From: Sediminitomix flava | GTDB lineage: Bacteria; Bacteroidota; Bacteroidia; Cytophagales; Flammeovirgaceae | NCBI RefSeq assembly: GCF_003149185.1 | Contig: NZ_QGDO01000007.1 | Span: 246,190-310,189, forward strand | DNA: 64,000 bases | Direction of reading: 5' to 3' | Shown here: positions 35,639 through 44,793 of the stretch, one piece after another | How positions within the stretch are numbered: the stretch's first letter is position 1 | Layout of the letters: the number at the start of each line of letters is the position of its first letter | Notes under the pieces: generated by a model | What the model was told of the DNA's origin: nothing | Database searches by the model: none | Seen by the model: only the letters and a program-made list of their open reading frames with translations | Translations under genes and position numbers: made by a program

Positions 35639-37591
35639 TTATATGAGCTTTACATCTGTAGTTATTTCAAGTAATGCAGGTCCTTCATGTAAGACTAATG
35701 TCCTTATTGTTGATTCAAGCTTTTCTTCTGAATCTACCTTTAACCCCAACCCGCCACAGCTTTGTGCATATTTAGCAAAACTTGGGTTAACAAGGTCTGT
35801 GGCCCATTTATCCCATCCTCCTGCCCGCTGCTCTTTGGTTATTTTACCTAGCTCATTGTTATTTAATACAATAACCTTGATGTTCATATTGTATTTCACC
35901 AAAGTTGTAAATTCTGCAAGATATTGGCATATTCCACCATCACCAGCTACAGCAATAATTGGCCTTTTATCTCCAACCGCAGCCCAAGCACCAATAGCTG
36001 CAGGTAAAGCAAATCCAATCGATCCAAGGTATCCAGACATCAGAAAATTATGATTCTTGGACTCAAAATAGCGTCCAAAAGAATATGCATTATTCCCTAC
36101 ATCAACACACATTATTGCATTCTCTGGAGCAAGTCTAGTTAATGTATCAAAAACTGCAATTGAACTAATTCCATGACCTGTTGCTTCAGTTAATCTTTTT
36201 TTCTTTTCGGCTCTCCAGATCTTCCACCTTTTAGCTATTGACTCTATTTGATTAACTTTATTTGCTTTTATTTCAACATCCGTTTTATGTATTAGACCAA
36301 TGGTTCTTGAGATTTCACCAAACACAGCAACATCAACTTTGTGAAATTTAGATAAAGCCAATGGATCAAAATCAACTTGTATAATTGGTTTCTTTTGAGT
36401 GATTCCAGTATGATTCGAAAATGAAGCGCCAATAACGATTAGTAGGTCTGCTTCATTCATAAAATATGATGCAATCGGAGTTCCACTTCTTCCTAACACA
36501 CCACATGCAAGTTTATGTGAATCTGAGATTTGACCTTTACCTTTAAATGTTGTCATGACAGGACAATTGAGTTTTTCTGCTAACTCAATAATCTCTTTCA
36601 TGTTAAATCTAGCTCCATGTCCAACGATAATTATAGGTTTTTCAGCTTGGGCAATTTTATTAATAGCAGTATCTAATTGATCTTCAGGAGGTGCTATACT
36701 TAGTTTTGCAATTCTACCTTCTGGTGTTTGAGCTTTTTCATTTTGTGCAGGTAATACTTGAACTTGATCAGGAAAGGTCAAATGTGATACATCACGCTTC
36801 AAAATAGCATGTTTAATTGCCAAAGCCATAAGCTCAGTATGTTTACTTTGATGCTCAACTCTTTGGTTAAATTCGGCTACAGTTTGAAAAGCTCTAACTA
36901 AATCAACTTCTTGAAAATTACCAGTTCCTACAACTTGTGTAGCAACTTGTCCTGTTAAGGCTAGTATGGGGGATCTATCTACTTTTGCATCCCATAATCC
37001 TGTAAATAAATTGGTACTTCCAGGTCCTGCTATTGCAAAACAAGCCGCTGGTTTACCCGTCAATTTTCCATAAGCTGAAGCAGCGAAAGATGCTGCCCCC
37101 TCATGCCTAATACCTATAAACTTTAAGTGTCCCTTCTCTTCCTGTATTCTTATAGCATCTGCTAAGCCTAAATTAGAGTGTCCGACCATACCAAATACAC
37201 TAGTTACTCCCCAATTAACCATAGTTTCCACCATAATATCTGTTACGGTAGTTTCATGAGGAGCTTCTTCCTCCAATCCAATATAGATAGCGTCATTCTC
37301 AATTTTAACATCATAAGTCTTCAAACCATCATTATAATCTCCAGAACTTCCTCCATGAGGACAAAAATCCCATCCATGCCAAGGACATCTCAATAATCCA
37401 TTTTCTATAGAACCTTCACCAAGAGGTCCTCCTTGATGAGGACATTTGTTATCTAAGGCTGTAAACTTTCCTTTAAAGTGAGATAAACAGATATCCTTAT
37501 GTCCTGCGACCACAGTCATAACTCTTCCCTCTTTTAGTGTATCCTTATTGTCGAGAACCTTATGCCAGTACAGTTTTTTTTTCATTTTCAT
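35639..37591 (-). CDS. Rieske [2Fe-2S] domain fused to TPP-dependent enzyme (acetolactate synthase/pyruvate oxidase-like)
   Basis: A 650-residue fusion. Residues 1-105 are a Rieske domain with all cluster ligands: Cys50-Pro-His52 and Cys69-x-x-His72, 16 residues apart (CPHQGG, CPWHGWD). Residues about 110-650 form a three-domain TPP enzyme: the Pyr domain with its activating Glu in IRHEGAASFAASAYG, a central NAD/FAD-like domain, and the PP domain with GDGGICQYLAEF...NNNEL binding Mg-TPP. The family decarboxylates 2-keto acids; the Rieske domain suggests electrons leave through an iron-sulfur centre. It is in the same strand block as a second Rieske fusion (38715-40316). Substrate unknown. Confidence 0.85.
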   Translation of the reverse strand: MKMKKKLYWHKVLDNKDTLKEGRVMTVVAGHKDICLSHFKGKFTALDNKCPHQGGPLGEGSIENGLLRCPWHGWDFCPHGGSSGDYNDGLKTYDVKIENDAIYIGLEEEAPHETTVTDIMVETMVNWGVTSVFGMVGHSNLGLADAIRIQEEKGHLKFIGIRHEGAASFAASAYGKLTGKPAACFAIAGPGSTNLFTGLWDAKVDRSPILALTGQVATQVVGTGNFQEVDLVRAFQTVAEFNQRVEHQSKHTELMALAIKHAILKRDVSHLTFPDQVQVLPAQNEKAQTPEGRIAKLSIAPPEDQLDTAINKIAQAEKPIIIVGHGARFNMKEIIELAEKLNCPVMTTFKGKGQISDSHKLACGVLGRSGTPIASYFMNEADLLIVIGASFSNHTGITQKKPIIQVDFDPLALSKFHKVDVAVFGEISRTIGLIHKTDVEIKANKVNQIESIAKRWKIWRAEKKKRLTEATGHGISSIAVFDTLTRLAPENAIMCVDVGNNAYSFGRYFESKNHNFLMSGYLGSIGFALPAAIGAWAAVGDKRPIIAVAGDGGICQYLAEFTTLVKYNMNIKVIVLNNNELGKITKEQRAGGWDKWATDLVNPSFAKYAQSCGGLGLKVDSEEKLESTIRTLVLHEGPALLEITTDVKLI

Positions 37592-37900
37592 ATGATTTCC
37601 TGGTTTTCAATGGATTATAGAGAACGAATTAATTATTGAAATACTCGTTTAGTCTTCACACAAATTATTTCGAAGGCTATAAAAATGGGATAACGAATAC
37701 TAGATCATAGAATCTCTGATTTGTATTGATAATGCATATAACTCTTAAATAAAATTAAGCATTAGCCATATCCAATTTTTAAGCCGTCTAAGCTTTTGTT
37801 CAAGTACTCAATCAAATCACTTTCCTTTGTACTTAACATCAAATTACTTAGTTAAGGTACAGGTATAGAAAACAATCAAACTAATGTAAATCAAATTCTT
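37592..37900. other. non-coding region between the two Rieske-fusion transcription units
   Basis: 309 bp, AT-rich, no credible gene. It must contain the promoter of the Rieske-TPP gene unless read-through from 37901 occurs; I see no strong hairpin. Confidence 0.5.
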
Positions 37901-38701
37901 TTATTGATTTATAAGCCAGTGATAGACATGTTCAATGTAGTATCCAATCTGATTTAGCTGTTTTTGAATGGCTTTATTCCCTATTTCTTCAAGACTTAAA
38001 ACACATCCTTTCCAATCATCTAAGATGATCCATTTTCCAATTTGTGGATCATCAATCTTAGTGTAGTCAATTTCAGTTTTTATTGGATAAGCTGATATAT
38101 AAAAATAGGGGTTTCCTACTTTATTATCTTCCATAGCTAAACCAAAACCAATACCCAATTTAGGGGTTGGTTCAAAATAAATTCCTGTATCAAAATGATG
38201 AGGCCAAATTCGTATTTCAGATGAAATTTGGGTCAAACCTATGAAATCTAAACAAGCATAATTAGCTAATGATCTGTAGCCTAGCCATTGTGAAATACTT
38301 TCTTCTGAAAGAAATTGGATAGGATTATTTGCAAAATCATATTCGGTTATAATAAAGTGTAATGGTTTACTAATAGATTCTGCTTTAAAACCTTTTTTTG
38401 TCAATTTTATAATTAACTCTTGTTCTACTTCAAAAATAGTTTTATCAACTATATCCTGTTTTATTTCAATTCTTTTTCTTTCATCCAACAATTCAAATTG
38501 AAACGCAATTAGATTCAATGAAAAAATATAGCGTTTATGCCCCTTTTGAAACCACCTCCCATAAATAGCTTTACTTACTGAATCAAAATATAAATTCGTA
38601 TGACTGTCGTCTTCTTTTGAAGGCACAAACACTTTATTAACCTTGGCAATAACCTGAGAAAGTAAGTGTAATAACTGGTCCGCTTCTGAATATAATTGCA
38701 T
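37901..38701 (-). CDS. unknown protein between two Rieske fusions
   Basis: A 266-residue soluble protein without signal peptide. The segment SEIRIWPHHFDTGIYFEPTPKLGIGFGLAMEDNKVGNPYFYISAYP resembles the IWPHHFD core of DUF5996-type proteins, whose role is unknown; this similarity is weak. The gene starts 13 bp downstream of the Rieske-glutamate-synthase gene, so the two are very likely co-transcribed and may work together. Confidence 0.6.
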   Translation of the reverse strand: MQLYSEADQLLHLLSQVIAKVNKVFVPSKEDDSHTNLYFDSVSKAIYGRWFQKGHKRYIFSLNLIAFQFELLDERKRIEIKQDIVDKTIFEVEQELIIKLTKKGFKAESISKPLHFIITEYDFANNPIQFLSEESISQWLGYRSLANYACLDFIGLTQISSEIRIWPHHFDTGIYFEPTPKLGIGFGLAMEDNKVGNPYFYISAYPIKTEIDYTKIDDPQIGKWIILDDWKGCVLSLEEIGNKAIQKQLNQIGYYIEHVYHWLINQ

Positions 38702-38714
38702 GATTATTAATTTA

Positions 38715-40316
38715 TTACTTTACACCAGCATAAGATATACCAGTGAGTTGGTGTATTTCATAATTGAAAGTACTCAAATCATGAAAATTAAATTTAGATA
38801 GATGATCATGCCCACATGACCTTGCGACAACCTTCATTAATTCTGTACTTGCATTGAAGAAGTTATAAAGTTGTTTTGCCGATTGATCAATGATAATTCT
38901 CTGTCTTAAACTTTCTTTTTGAGTAGCAATCCCTACAGGACAATTATTGGTATTACAAGCTCTCATCCCTAAACATCCAATAGCTTGCAAAGCAGAATTA
39001 GAGACAGCAATGGCATCTGCTCCTAGCATCATTGCTTTACAGAAATCTTCTGGTACCCTTAGCCCTCCTGTAATGATCAAAGTCACACCTTCAACTCCAA
39101 CATTATTTAAATGCCTTCTTGCTCTAGCCAATGCAGGAATGGTGGGTATGTTTATATTATTTCTCAAAATAGTTGGAGCAGAACCTGTACCTCCTCCTCT
39201 ACCATCTAGAATGATGTAATCAGCTCCAACTTTTAGTGCAAAATCAATATCAGCTTCTAAATGGCTCGCAGCAATTTTGAAACCAATAGGGATACCTCCC
39301 GTTCTTGATCTAACCTCTTCAGCAATGTTTTTGAAATCTTCAACAGATTTTAAATCTGGGAATGTTGCTGGTGAAATTGCTGTTTGGCCTTCTTTTAACC
39401 CTCGAACATTTGCTATTTCATGAGTAACTTTATGACCAGGTAAATGTCCCCCAGTTCCTGTTTTTGCCCCCTGCCCACATTTAAAATGAAAAGCTTGAGC
39501 CTTTTCTACCTTTTCCCAAGAAAACCCAAACTTACCTGAAGCAAGTTCATAAAAATACTTTGAGTTACTAGATTGTTCTTCTTCTAGCATGCCTCCTTCA
39601 CCACTACAAATTCCTGTCCCTGCCAATTCGGCTCCCTTAGACAAAGCGATTTTAGCTTCTTTAGAAAGTGCACCAAAACTCATATCGGATACAAAAATAG
39701 GAATGTCCAATTGTAGTGGTTTTTTCGCATTTGGACCAATAATGGTAGATGTCACAACTTCTACTTCATCAAGTAAAGGTCTTTTAGATAATTGGGCAGG
39801 TAAAAATTGAATATCTTCCCATTTCGGTAGTGTGTTTCTATCAACACCCATAGCCTCTGAAGGTCCATGATGACCATAATTTTTGAGTCCATTTTGCGAT
39901 AATTCCTTTATATACCTTGTATAAGGTTCAGTATTTTCAGGATGTGTATCTGCATACTGTCCTAAATACTCATTTCGATTAAAAGGTTGAGGATGCTTCT
40001 TTAAAAATTCATTTATTTCATCTTCATCAATCCAGACGAAATCATCTCGAATTTCAGATTTGAATTTGTAGAGAGCTTCATTGTTATTGTATTCTGAGAT
40101 TCCAGTATCATAGCAATAATCCCAACCATGAACACCACATATTATATTATTGCCTTCAATTCGTCCATCAGACATTAGAGCTCCACGATGAAGACACCTT
40201 CCATATAATACTGATATATTTTCATCATACCTTATCATTACTAAATCAAGACCGTTCACCTGATAATGATAAGGTGTTTTGCTGTGGAGCTTACTAAATA
40301 GAAGTGTTTTTATCAT
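38715..40316 (-). CDS. Rieske [2Fe-2S] domain fused to FMN-binding glutamate synthase-type domain
   Basis: A 533-residue fusion. Residues 1-105 hold a Rieske domain with Cys41-x-His43 and Cys60-x-x-His63 (CLHRGA, CGVHGWD). Residues about 130-520 are a glutamate-synthase-like (beta/alpha)8 FMN domain: PIFVSDMSFGALSKEAKIALSKGAELAGTG, ILDGRGGGTGSAP, and the [3Fe-4S] motif C-x5-C-x4-C (CLGMRACNTNNC). There is no amidotransferase domain, so it is not a classical GltB; its electron donor or product is unclear. Two large redox enzymes with N-terminal Rieske domains in one block is unusual. Upstream lie the porin, lipase and hydrolase genes on the same strand. Confidence 0.85.
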   Translation of the reverse strand: MIKTLLFSKLHSKTPYHYQVNGLDLVMIRYDENISVLYGRCLHRGALMSDGRIEGNNIICGVHGWDYCYDTGISEYNNNEALYKFKSEIRDDFVWIDEDEINEFLKKHPQPFNRNEYLGQYADTHPENTEPYTRYIKELSQNGLKNYGHHGPSEAMGVDRNTLPKWEDIQFLPAQLSKRPLLDEVEVVTSTIIGPNAKKPLQLDIPIFVSDMSFGALSKEAKIALSKGAELAGTGICSGEGGMLEEEQSSNSKYFYELASGKFGFSWEKVEKAQAFHFKCGQGAKTGTGGHLPGHKVTHEIANVRGLKEGQTAISPATFPDLKSVEDFKNIAEEVRSRTGGIPIGFKIAASHLEADIDFALKVGADYIILDGRGGGTGSAPTILRNNINIPTIPALARARRHLNNVGVEGVTLIITGGLRVPEDFCKAMMLGADAIAVSNSALQAIGCLGMRACNTNNCPVGIATQKESLRQRIIIDQSAKQLYNFFNASTELMKVVARSCGHDHLSKFNFHDLSTFNYEIHQLTGISYAGVK

Positions 40317-40637
40317 GATTGAGATAGTAAATAATTCAGATAAATTAAAAGAGTTATAGGTAGCTATTCCTTAGTGAATAAGCGTAAGATAAACACTCGT
40401 TAATTTCTAACACTTACCATTATTATACTATTTAGGTTCCATATTTAAGGAGTTACTTGGTAAAATAATCCCACTATCCAGAATGTAGTTATGAATAATG
40501 GGATTGGAAGGATTGTGATTAATGTTCTGAGTGGGCTATTTGATTATGATAGAAATAGGATAAATGTACCAACAAAAATATATTCTCGTTTAAGGTATAA
40601 AGACTAAAAAAGTAAACTCAGTTTTAAATACATTTTA
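40317..40637. other. non-coding region
   Basis: About 320 bp of AT-rich sequence between the porin gene (stop at 40638) and the Rieske-glutamate-synthase start. It probably carries the promoter of the redox operon; no gene seen. Confidence 0.5.
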
Positions 40638-41954
40638 CTAATTTTCATTCTTAATAAAGAAAATAGTTGGATTAATACTTACACGAAACCATCCCCATTT
40701 GTTGATTTTATTTTTGTCCCTAGCAATTCCAGTACTTAATTGTCTTAAATCAATTATTCCTTCTTGTGCAAATAAAAATGAAAAACCACCATCGAACTTA
40801 ATCTGATTATTTAGTTCATAAGTCGCTATGAAGTCAAATTCTTGACCTAGGGATATATCGGTTAAATCCCCTGAAGAATTTAATAATTGACGCCCTATTG
40901 ATTTAAAAAGGTGATAATTTGCATTTAGCTTCCAATTATCACGAATATTAAACTTCAACTTAGCATAGTAATCTTGTAAGCCTACATTATCTACATGCCT
41001 TCCTCCAACATAATAATAGTCCATTAATCCATTGAATTTGTGATTCATTCCATACAATGGATTAAATGCTTTATTACTACCATCGTCAATAACATCGTTA
41101 CCAGATAGGAGTTCTCCCCCAACGATTATCTCTACTAATTCATACAATTTCCCCCTTAGCTCTAAAAGCAAGTTATATGCATTGATATTTCTATTTACCC
41201 CATCTTTCCCAGTTTGGTAATAACCATTAAGAGTCACATCTAAAAACTCTAAATTAAATAGTAAACGTCCACCCATTGTCTGACTGAAACGGATTTTAAG
41301 ATCACTTGCAGTAAAGTTAGGATCAATAGACTCAACTTGTTCAATTCCATTATTGAGAAAAAGAAAGCTTAATTGGAGTTTCTTAAAACTCTTATTTAGC
41401 CATACAAACTGTAGTGTTTTGTAGTTGTTACTTGAGTAGGCCTGCCTATATAGATTTTCTTCATCCGTTTGATACCCTCCGCCTACATGTATTTTGAATA
41501 AACCTTCATATGTGAAAACTATAGCTTCATGAACTAAGCCTTGTTGCGCCCAATCCACATTACCTAATATTCGGTAATCATCATATTTTAGTTCTTGTCG
41601 CCCCACTTTTATTGAAGTGGATTTACTAATATTAAATTTTGCCCAACCTTCATAAAGGCTAAAGTTTCCATAATCAATATTATTTAATATTGGAGTTGCA
41701 CCCCATGTCCTTACGTCTTGAAAACTGAATTTTAATTCAATGAAACTTCTTTTATCCTTAAAAAAAGTATTCATTCTAGTCCGTTGAGAAATGAAGTTAG
41801 CTGCTACATCTAAATCTTCATCGGTAGGACGAGGCTCACCAAAACCTTTCCGATATTCAAAGCGTGAGCGAATGTCTAGATCTACTTTATATTCTTGTGC
41901 ATAAACTGAAGATCTAAATAATAGAATTAGTAAAAGTAGAATTGTTTCTATCAT
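40638..41954 (-). CDS. alginate-export-like outer-membrane porin
   Basis: A 438-residue protein with a short N-terminal signal (IETILLLLILLFRSSVYAQ) and a barrel made of repeated amphipathic strands ending in Phe near the C terminus (VSINPTIFFIKNEN). Motifs such as RSRFEYRKGFGEPRP, SFQDVRTWGATP, LYEGWAKFNISKSTSIKVGRQELKYDDYRILGNVDWAQQG and HVDNVGLQDYYAKLKFNI match the alginate_exp family. It probably lets a solute cross the outer membrane; in the island it may serve the neighbouring enzymes. Confidence 0.82.
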   Translation of the reverse strand: MIETILLLLILLFRSSVYAQEYKVDLDIRSRFEYRKGFGEPRPTDEDLDVAANFISQRTRMNTFFKDKRSFIELKFSFQDVRTWGATPILNNIDYGNFSLYEGWAKFNISKSTSIKVGRQELKYDDYRILGNVDWAQQGLVHEAIVFTYEGLFKIHVGGGYQTDEENLYRQAYSSNNYKTLQFVWLNKSFKKLQLSFLFLNNGIEQVESIDPNFTASDLKIRFSQTMGGRLLFNLEFLDVTLNGYYQTGKDGVNRNINAYNLLLELRGKLYELVEIIVGGELLSGNDVIDDGSNKAFNPLYGMNHKFNGLMDYYYVGGRHVDNVGLQDYYAKLKFNIRDNWKLNANYHLFKSIGRQLLNSSGDLTDISLGQEFDFIATYELNNQIKFDGGFSFLFAQEGIIDLRQLSTGIARDKNKINKWGWFRVSINPTIFFIKNEN

Positions 41955-42181
41955 AAAACATAAGAGACTTAAAGAAATCGGTACTTTTACTTAAGTTAAA
42001 TACTCATATTCATATTCATATCCTAGATTTAAGCATAAGAAATAGCCTTAAAAAATCGTATCCTAATTATCAAAAAAGGTTATTACTCTAGAATTAATAT
42101 ATCTTATAAAAGCTCATGTTTTATAAATCTTCTACCTACCTTAATTGATGATTTTTATGATTAGAGTAAAAAACATAATTC

Positions 42182-43231
42182 CTATTCTAACAACTTATCT
42201 AAAAATCCGTCAAGGTTCTGATTCTCTCTAGCATAATCAACCCCTTTCTTTGCTGAGTCTAATAAAGCTTGAATATTTTTTGATGATGCATCAGCAATAT
42301 CTGGAGAAAACTTTCGAAATTCTATTGGTAGATTTAAGCGTAAATACCCTGTTGACTGTTCTTCTTTAAGTGTTTTATATAGTTGTTGCATTTGAAAATC
42401 TACTGTTTCACAGCTTCCCTCCATCATAATTTCAGGAATTGATTCTGCCCATTTGAGTAAATTCCATTGGTTACTTTTTTCTTTCCCTATTAAGTCAAAA
42501 CCTGCACCTGTACCTAATGATAAAATACTAATTTGAGAAGCTGTAGGTTGATTAATTCCTCTATCTTGGAAGTTTGTTTTACGTGCTTCTGCATAAGCAC
42601 ACATAGAAGGATTAGTTGCAAAAACACTTCCATCAAGATTCATTAAATACTCCATAGAAGCTTTAGGAGCTAAGTTCTTTATCTTAGGAGGATTGAAATA
42701 TGTAGGGGCAGAAGAGGTTGATCTTGCCGCATCTCTAACATAGAAATCTCTATATTCTGTATCGCAATGACTGGTAAAAAAAAATGCTGTTTTGGTATCC
42801 ATATTATATGTTGTAATCAAACTCGGTTTGATCAGATCACTAACATGAGTATCACCAAAAACTCTTAAAAAAATATTTTCAATGTTATCTGATCTATACT
42901 TAGCTGCACTTTTTAACCCCCAAAACCGCTTAATATTTTTTTCTTTTGCAGCATTAAATATGTTATACCCTTCTTTTATATAAAAGTCTAATGCATCAGT
43001 AGCGTTGTATTTTGCTTTTTTACTTTTACGTTCTTCAGGAGTGAGATATATACATGTTAATATACCTCCTGTGCTTGTTCCAGCAATTAAGTCGAAATAA
43101 TCTGCAATTGTAGTATTAGGCACTCTACTTTTTAGGTAATCTTCAATATATTTTACCGTAAATGCAGGAATTACTCCTCTAATTCCTCCACCATCTATTG
43201 ATAAAATTCTGATTTTTTTACTAGGGGACAT
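42182..43231 (-). CDS. patatin-like phospholipase
   Basis: A 349-residue lipid acyl hydrolase of the patatin family. It begins with the oxyanion loop ILSIDGGGIRGVIPAF, carries the nucleophile elbow GTSTGG (Ser in LIAGTSTGGILTCIYL) and the catalytic Asp in MNLDGSVFATNPS, where the usual DG-G/A reads DGS. Such enzymes cleave membrane phospholipids. Some act as CBASS effectors, but no cyclase (CD-NTase) or other CBASS gene is near. It is not tightly linked to its neighbours (gaps of over 180 bp). Confidence 0.88.
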   Translation of the reverse strand: MSPSKKIRILSIDGGGIRGVIPAFTVKYIEDYLKSRVPNTTIADYFDLIAGTSTGGILTCIYLTPEERKSKKAKYNATDALDFYIKEGYNIFNAAKEKNIKRFWGLKSAAKYRSDNIENIFLRVFGDTHVSDLIKPSLITTYNMDTKTAFFFTSHCDTEYRDFYVRDAARSTSSAPTYFNPPKIKNLAPKASMEYLMNLDGSVFATNPSMCAYAEARKTNFQDRGINQPTASQISILSLGTGAGFDLIGKEKSNQWNLLKWAESIPEIMMEGSCETVDFQMQQLYKTLKEEQSTGYLRLNLPIEFRKFSPDIADASSKNIQALLDSAKKGVDYARENQNLDGFLDKLLE

Positions 43232-43356
43232 ATCATACTGATATTTACAATTATGATAAATAATTCTTCAAGAATAACGGAAACCTCTTATATCATTTTC
43301 TTTATCCATGAAGGACACTAAAATTCAATCTTCATTAAAATCACAAACATATATAG

Positions 43357-43398
43357 AATAAGCCACCTCCTGATATAAATACAGAAAAGTGGCTTATT
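43357..43398 (-). terminator. terminator after isochorismatase-like gene
   Basis: AATAAGCCAC and GTGGCTTATT stem with a 22-nt loop, 17 bp past the stop codon. Confidence 0.7.
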
Positions 43399-43414
43399 GG
43401 ATTAAAATGAATTG

Positions 43415-44086
43415 TTATCTACTCTTAATCGCTTCTACAGCTTCAGCAGTGGTATAAACATGACTAGCAAGCATTCTAAAGTTCGTTAAAGCTGCTTTGT
43501 AACCATCATACTCCCCTACGATAGCTGCCGCAGTCGCATCTTTAGCAATAGCTACCTTAAAACCTGTTTCTAGTAATTCTCTTGTATGAGACTCTACACA
43601 AAGATTAGCAGACATACCACACATCAGTACTTGGTTTATATGACGTTTGCGTAACTGTAGTACTAAATCATTTGTTTCAGGACCAAAAACTTTATGAGCG
43701 TGACATTGTATGACATTGTCTTGATAGATATATTTTTTGAATTGATCTAAAAAATCAGCACCTGATCCCTCAAAGCCTTCTAGATTTAAAATACCAGTTC
43801 TTTCATACATATGGATGTCATGCATTAGTTTTTCTAGTGCCCCTTCTATTTGCCAACCTTTGTCAGAAGGATAGTAATAGTGAGGGGATATAAAAACAAG
43901 CATGTTGGTTTCAGCGGCTACTTTAAAAAGTGCCTCCATATTTTCAACAGTGTTGTTTTCTGTGACACTTTTACCAACTACTGGCCATGCAGCTCCATTT
44001 GGGTTTAAAAAATCGTTTTGTGGATCTGTCATAACGATTGCTGTATGCTCATCAAACGTAAAACCTGGATCTGGAATTCCACTCAT
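43415..44086 (-). CDS. isochorismatase-like cysteine hydrolase
   Basis: A 223-residue hydrolase of the isochorismatase fold. The catalytic triad is visible: Asp in VMTDPQNDF, Lys in AHKVFGPETND, and Cys in CGMSANLCVESHTRELLETGF. Relatives hydrolyse amides such as N-carbamoyl compounds, nicotinamide or urea derivatives; the exact substrate cannot be told. It opens the block of minus-strand cargo genes of the island and has a strong terminator. Confidence 0.85.
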   Translation of the reverse strand: MSGIPDPGFTFDEHTAIVMTDPQNDFLNPNGAAWPVVGKSVTENNTVENMEALFKVAAETNMLVFISPHYYYPSDKGWQIEGALEKLMHDIHMYERTGILNLEGFEGSGADFLDQFKKYIYQDNVIQCHAHKVFGPETNDLVLQLRKRHINQVLMCGMSANLCVESHTRELLETGFKVAIAKDATAAAIVGEYDGYKAALTNFRMLASHVYTTAEAVEAIKSR

Positions 44087-44793
44087 AATACTTTAATTTA
44101 GGGTTATAAAATAAACATGACTTTCTCACCGATTTTAGATCAATAAATTTAATAAAATCGGAAACTTGAACTAATAAGTAACTCATACACTGAGAGCCTT
44201 AAATGTTCTCAATACCTTAATTAAGATATCATCTAATGGATTTAAACCCTATGTCATGTACTATTTTTCATTAATTAATACCGTAATAAAAGGGGCTTTT
44301 TAGTCAAACTGCATCATTATTTTTAATCTATATATTTCAAGAAAAAATACATGAAGGTTATTCCATTTTTATATGTTCTTTCTTCACAGAAAATTTACCT
44401 TCTCTTAAGATTTAAGTTACTACTTACTACAAGAGTTTTTTATTTAGTCATACAAGAAGTTAACTCCTCAATCTTGAATGCTGATTAGGGCCTTGGTTCC
44501 AATCTATTATTGATACTCATTCATAGATATTTCGCTTGAATAAATGCTGCTAAAATCATCTTATTTAAAAACTATTTACTAACCTAATGAATAATAACCA
44601 GCGGCATACCCAACGGTACACCCAGCGAAAATGCCTAGCATCATTTAATCAACTCAGACATAACCTACTGATACATTGTCAAATACAACAACAACCAACC
44701 CAGTAAGTTAAACAATGTTAATTGTGAATTATTGCTTTCTTTTTCATTTCCACCTTTCTACTCCCATAGCAGAAAATCATTAAATAAAATTAT
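44087..44793. other. 700-bp non-coding region between cargo and mobility genes
   Basis: Divergent promoters for the isochorismatase-like gene (minus) and the VapE-like gene (plus) should lie here. The sequence is AT-rich; I see no RNA gene, repeats or further reading frame with clear support. Confidence 0.5.

Noticed and set aside
42182..43231. CBASS defence system
   Set aside because: Only a patatin-like effector is present; no CD-NTase, Cap2/Cap3 or HORMA gene is nearby.
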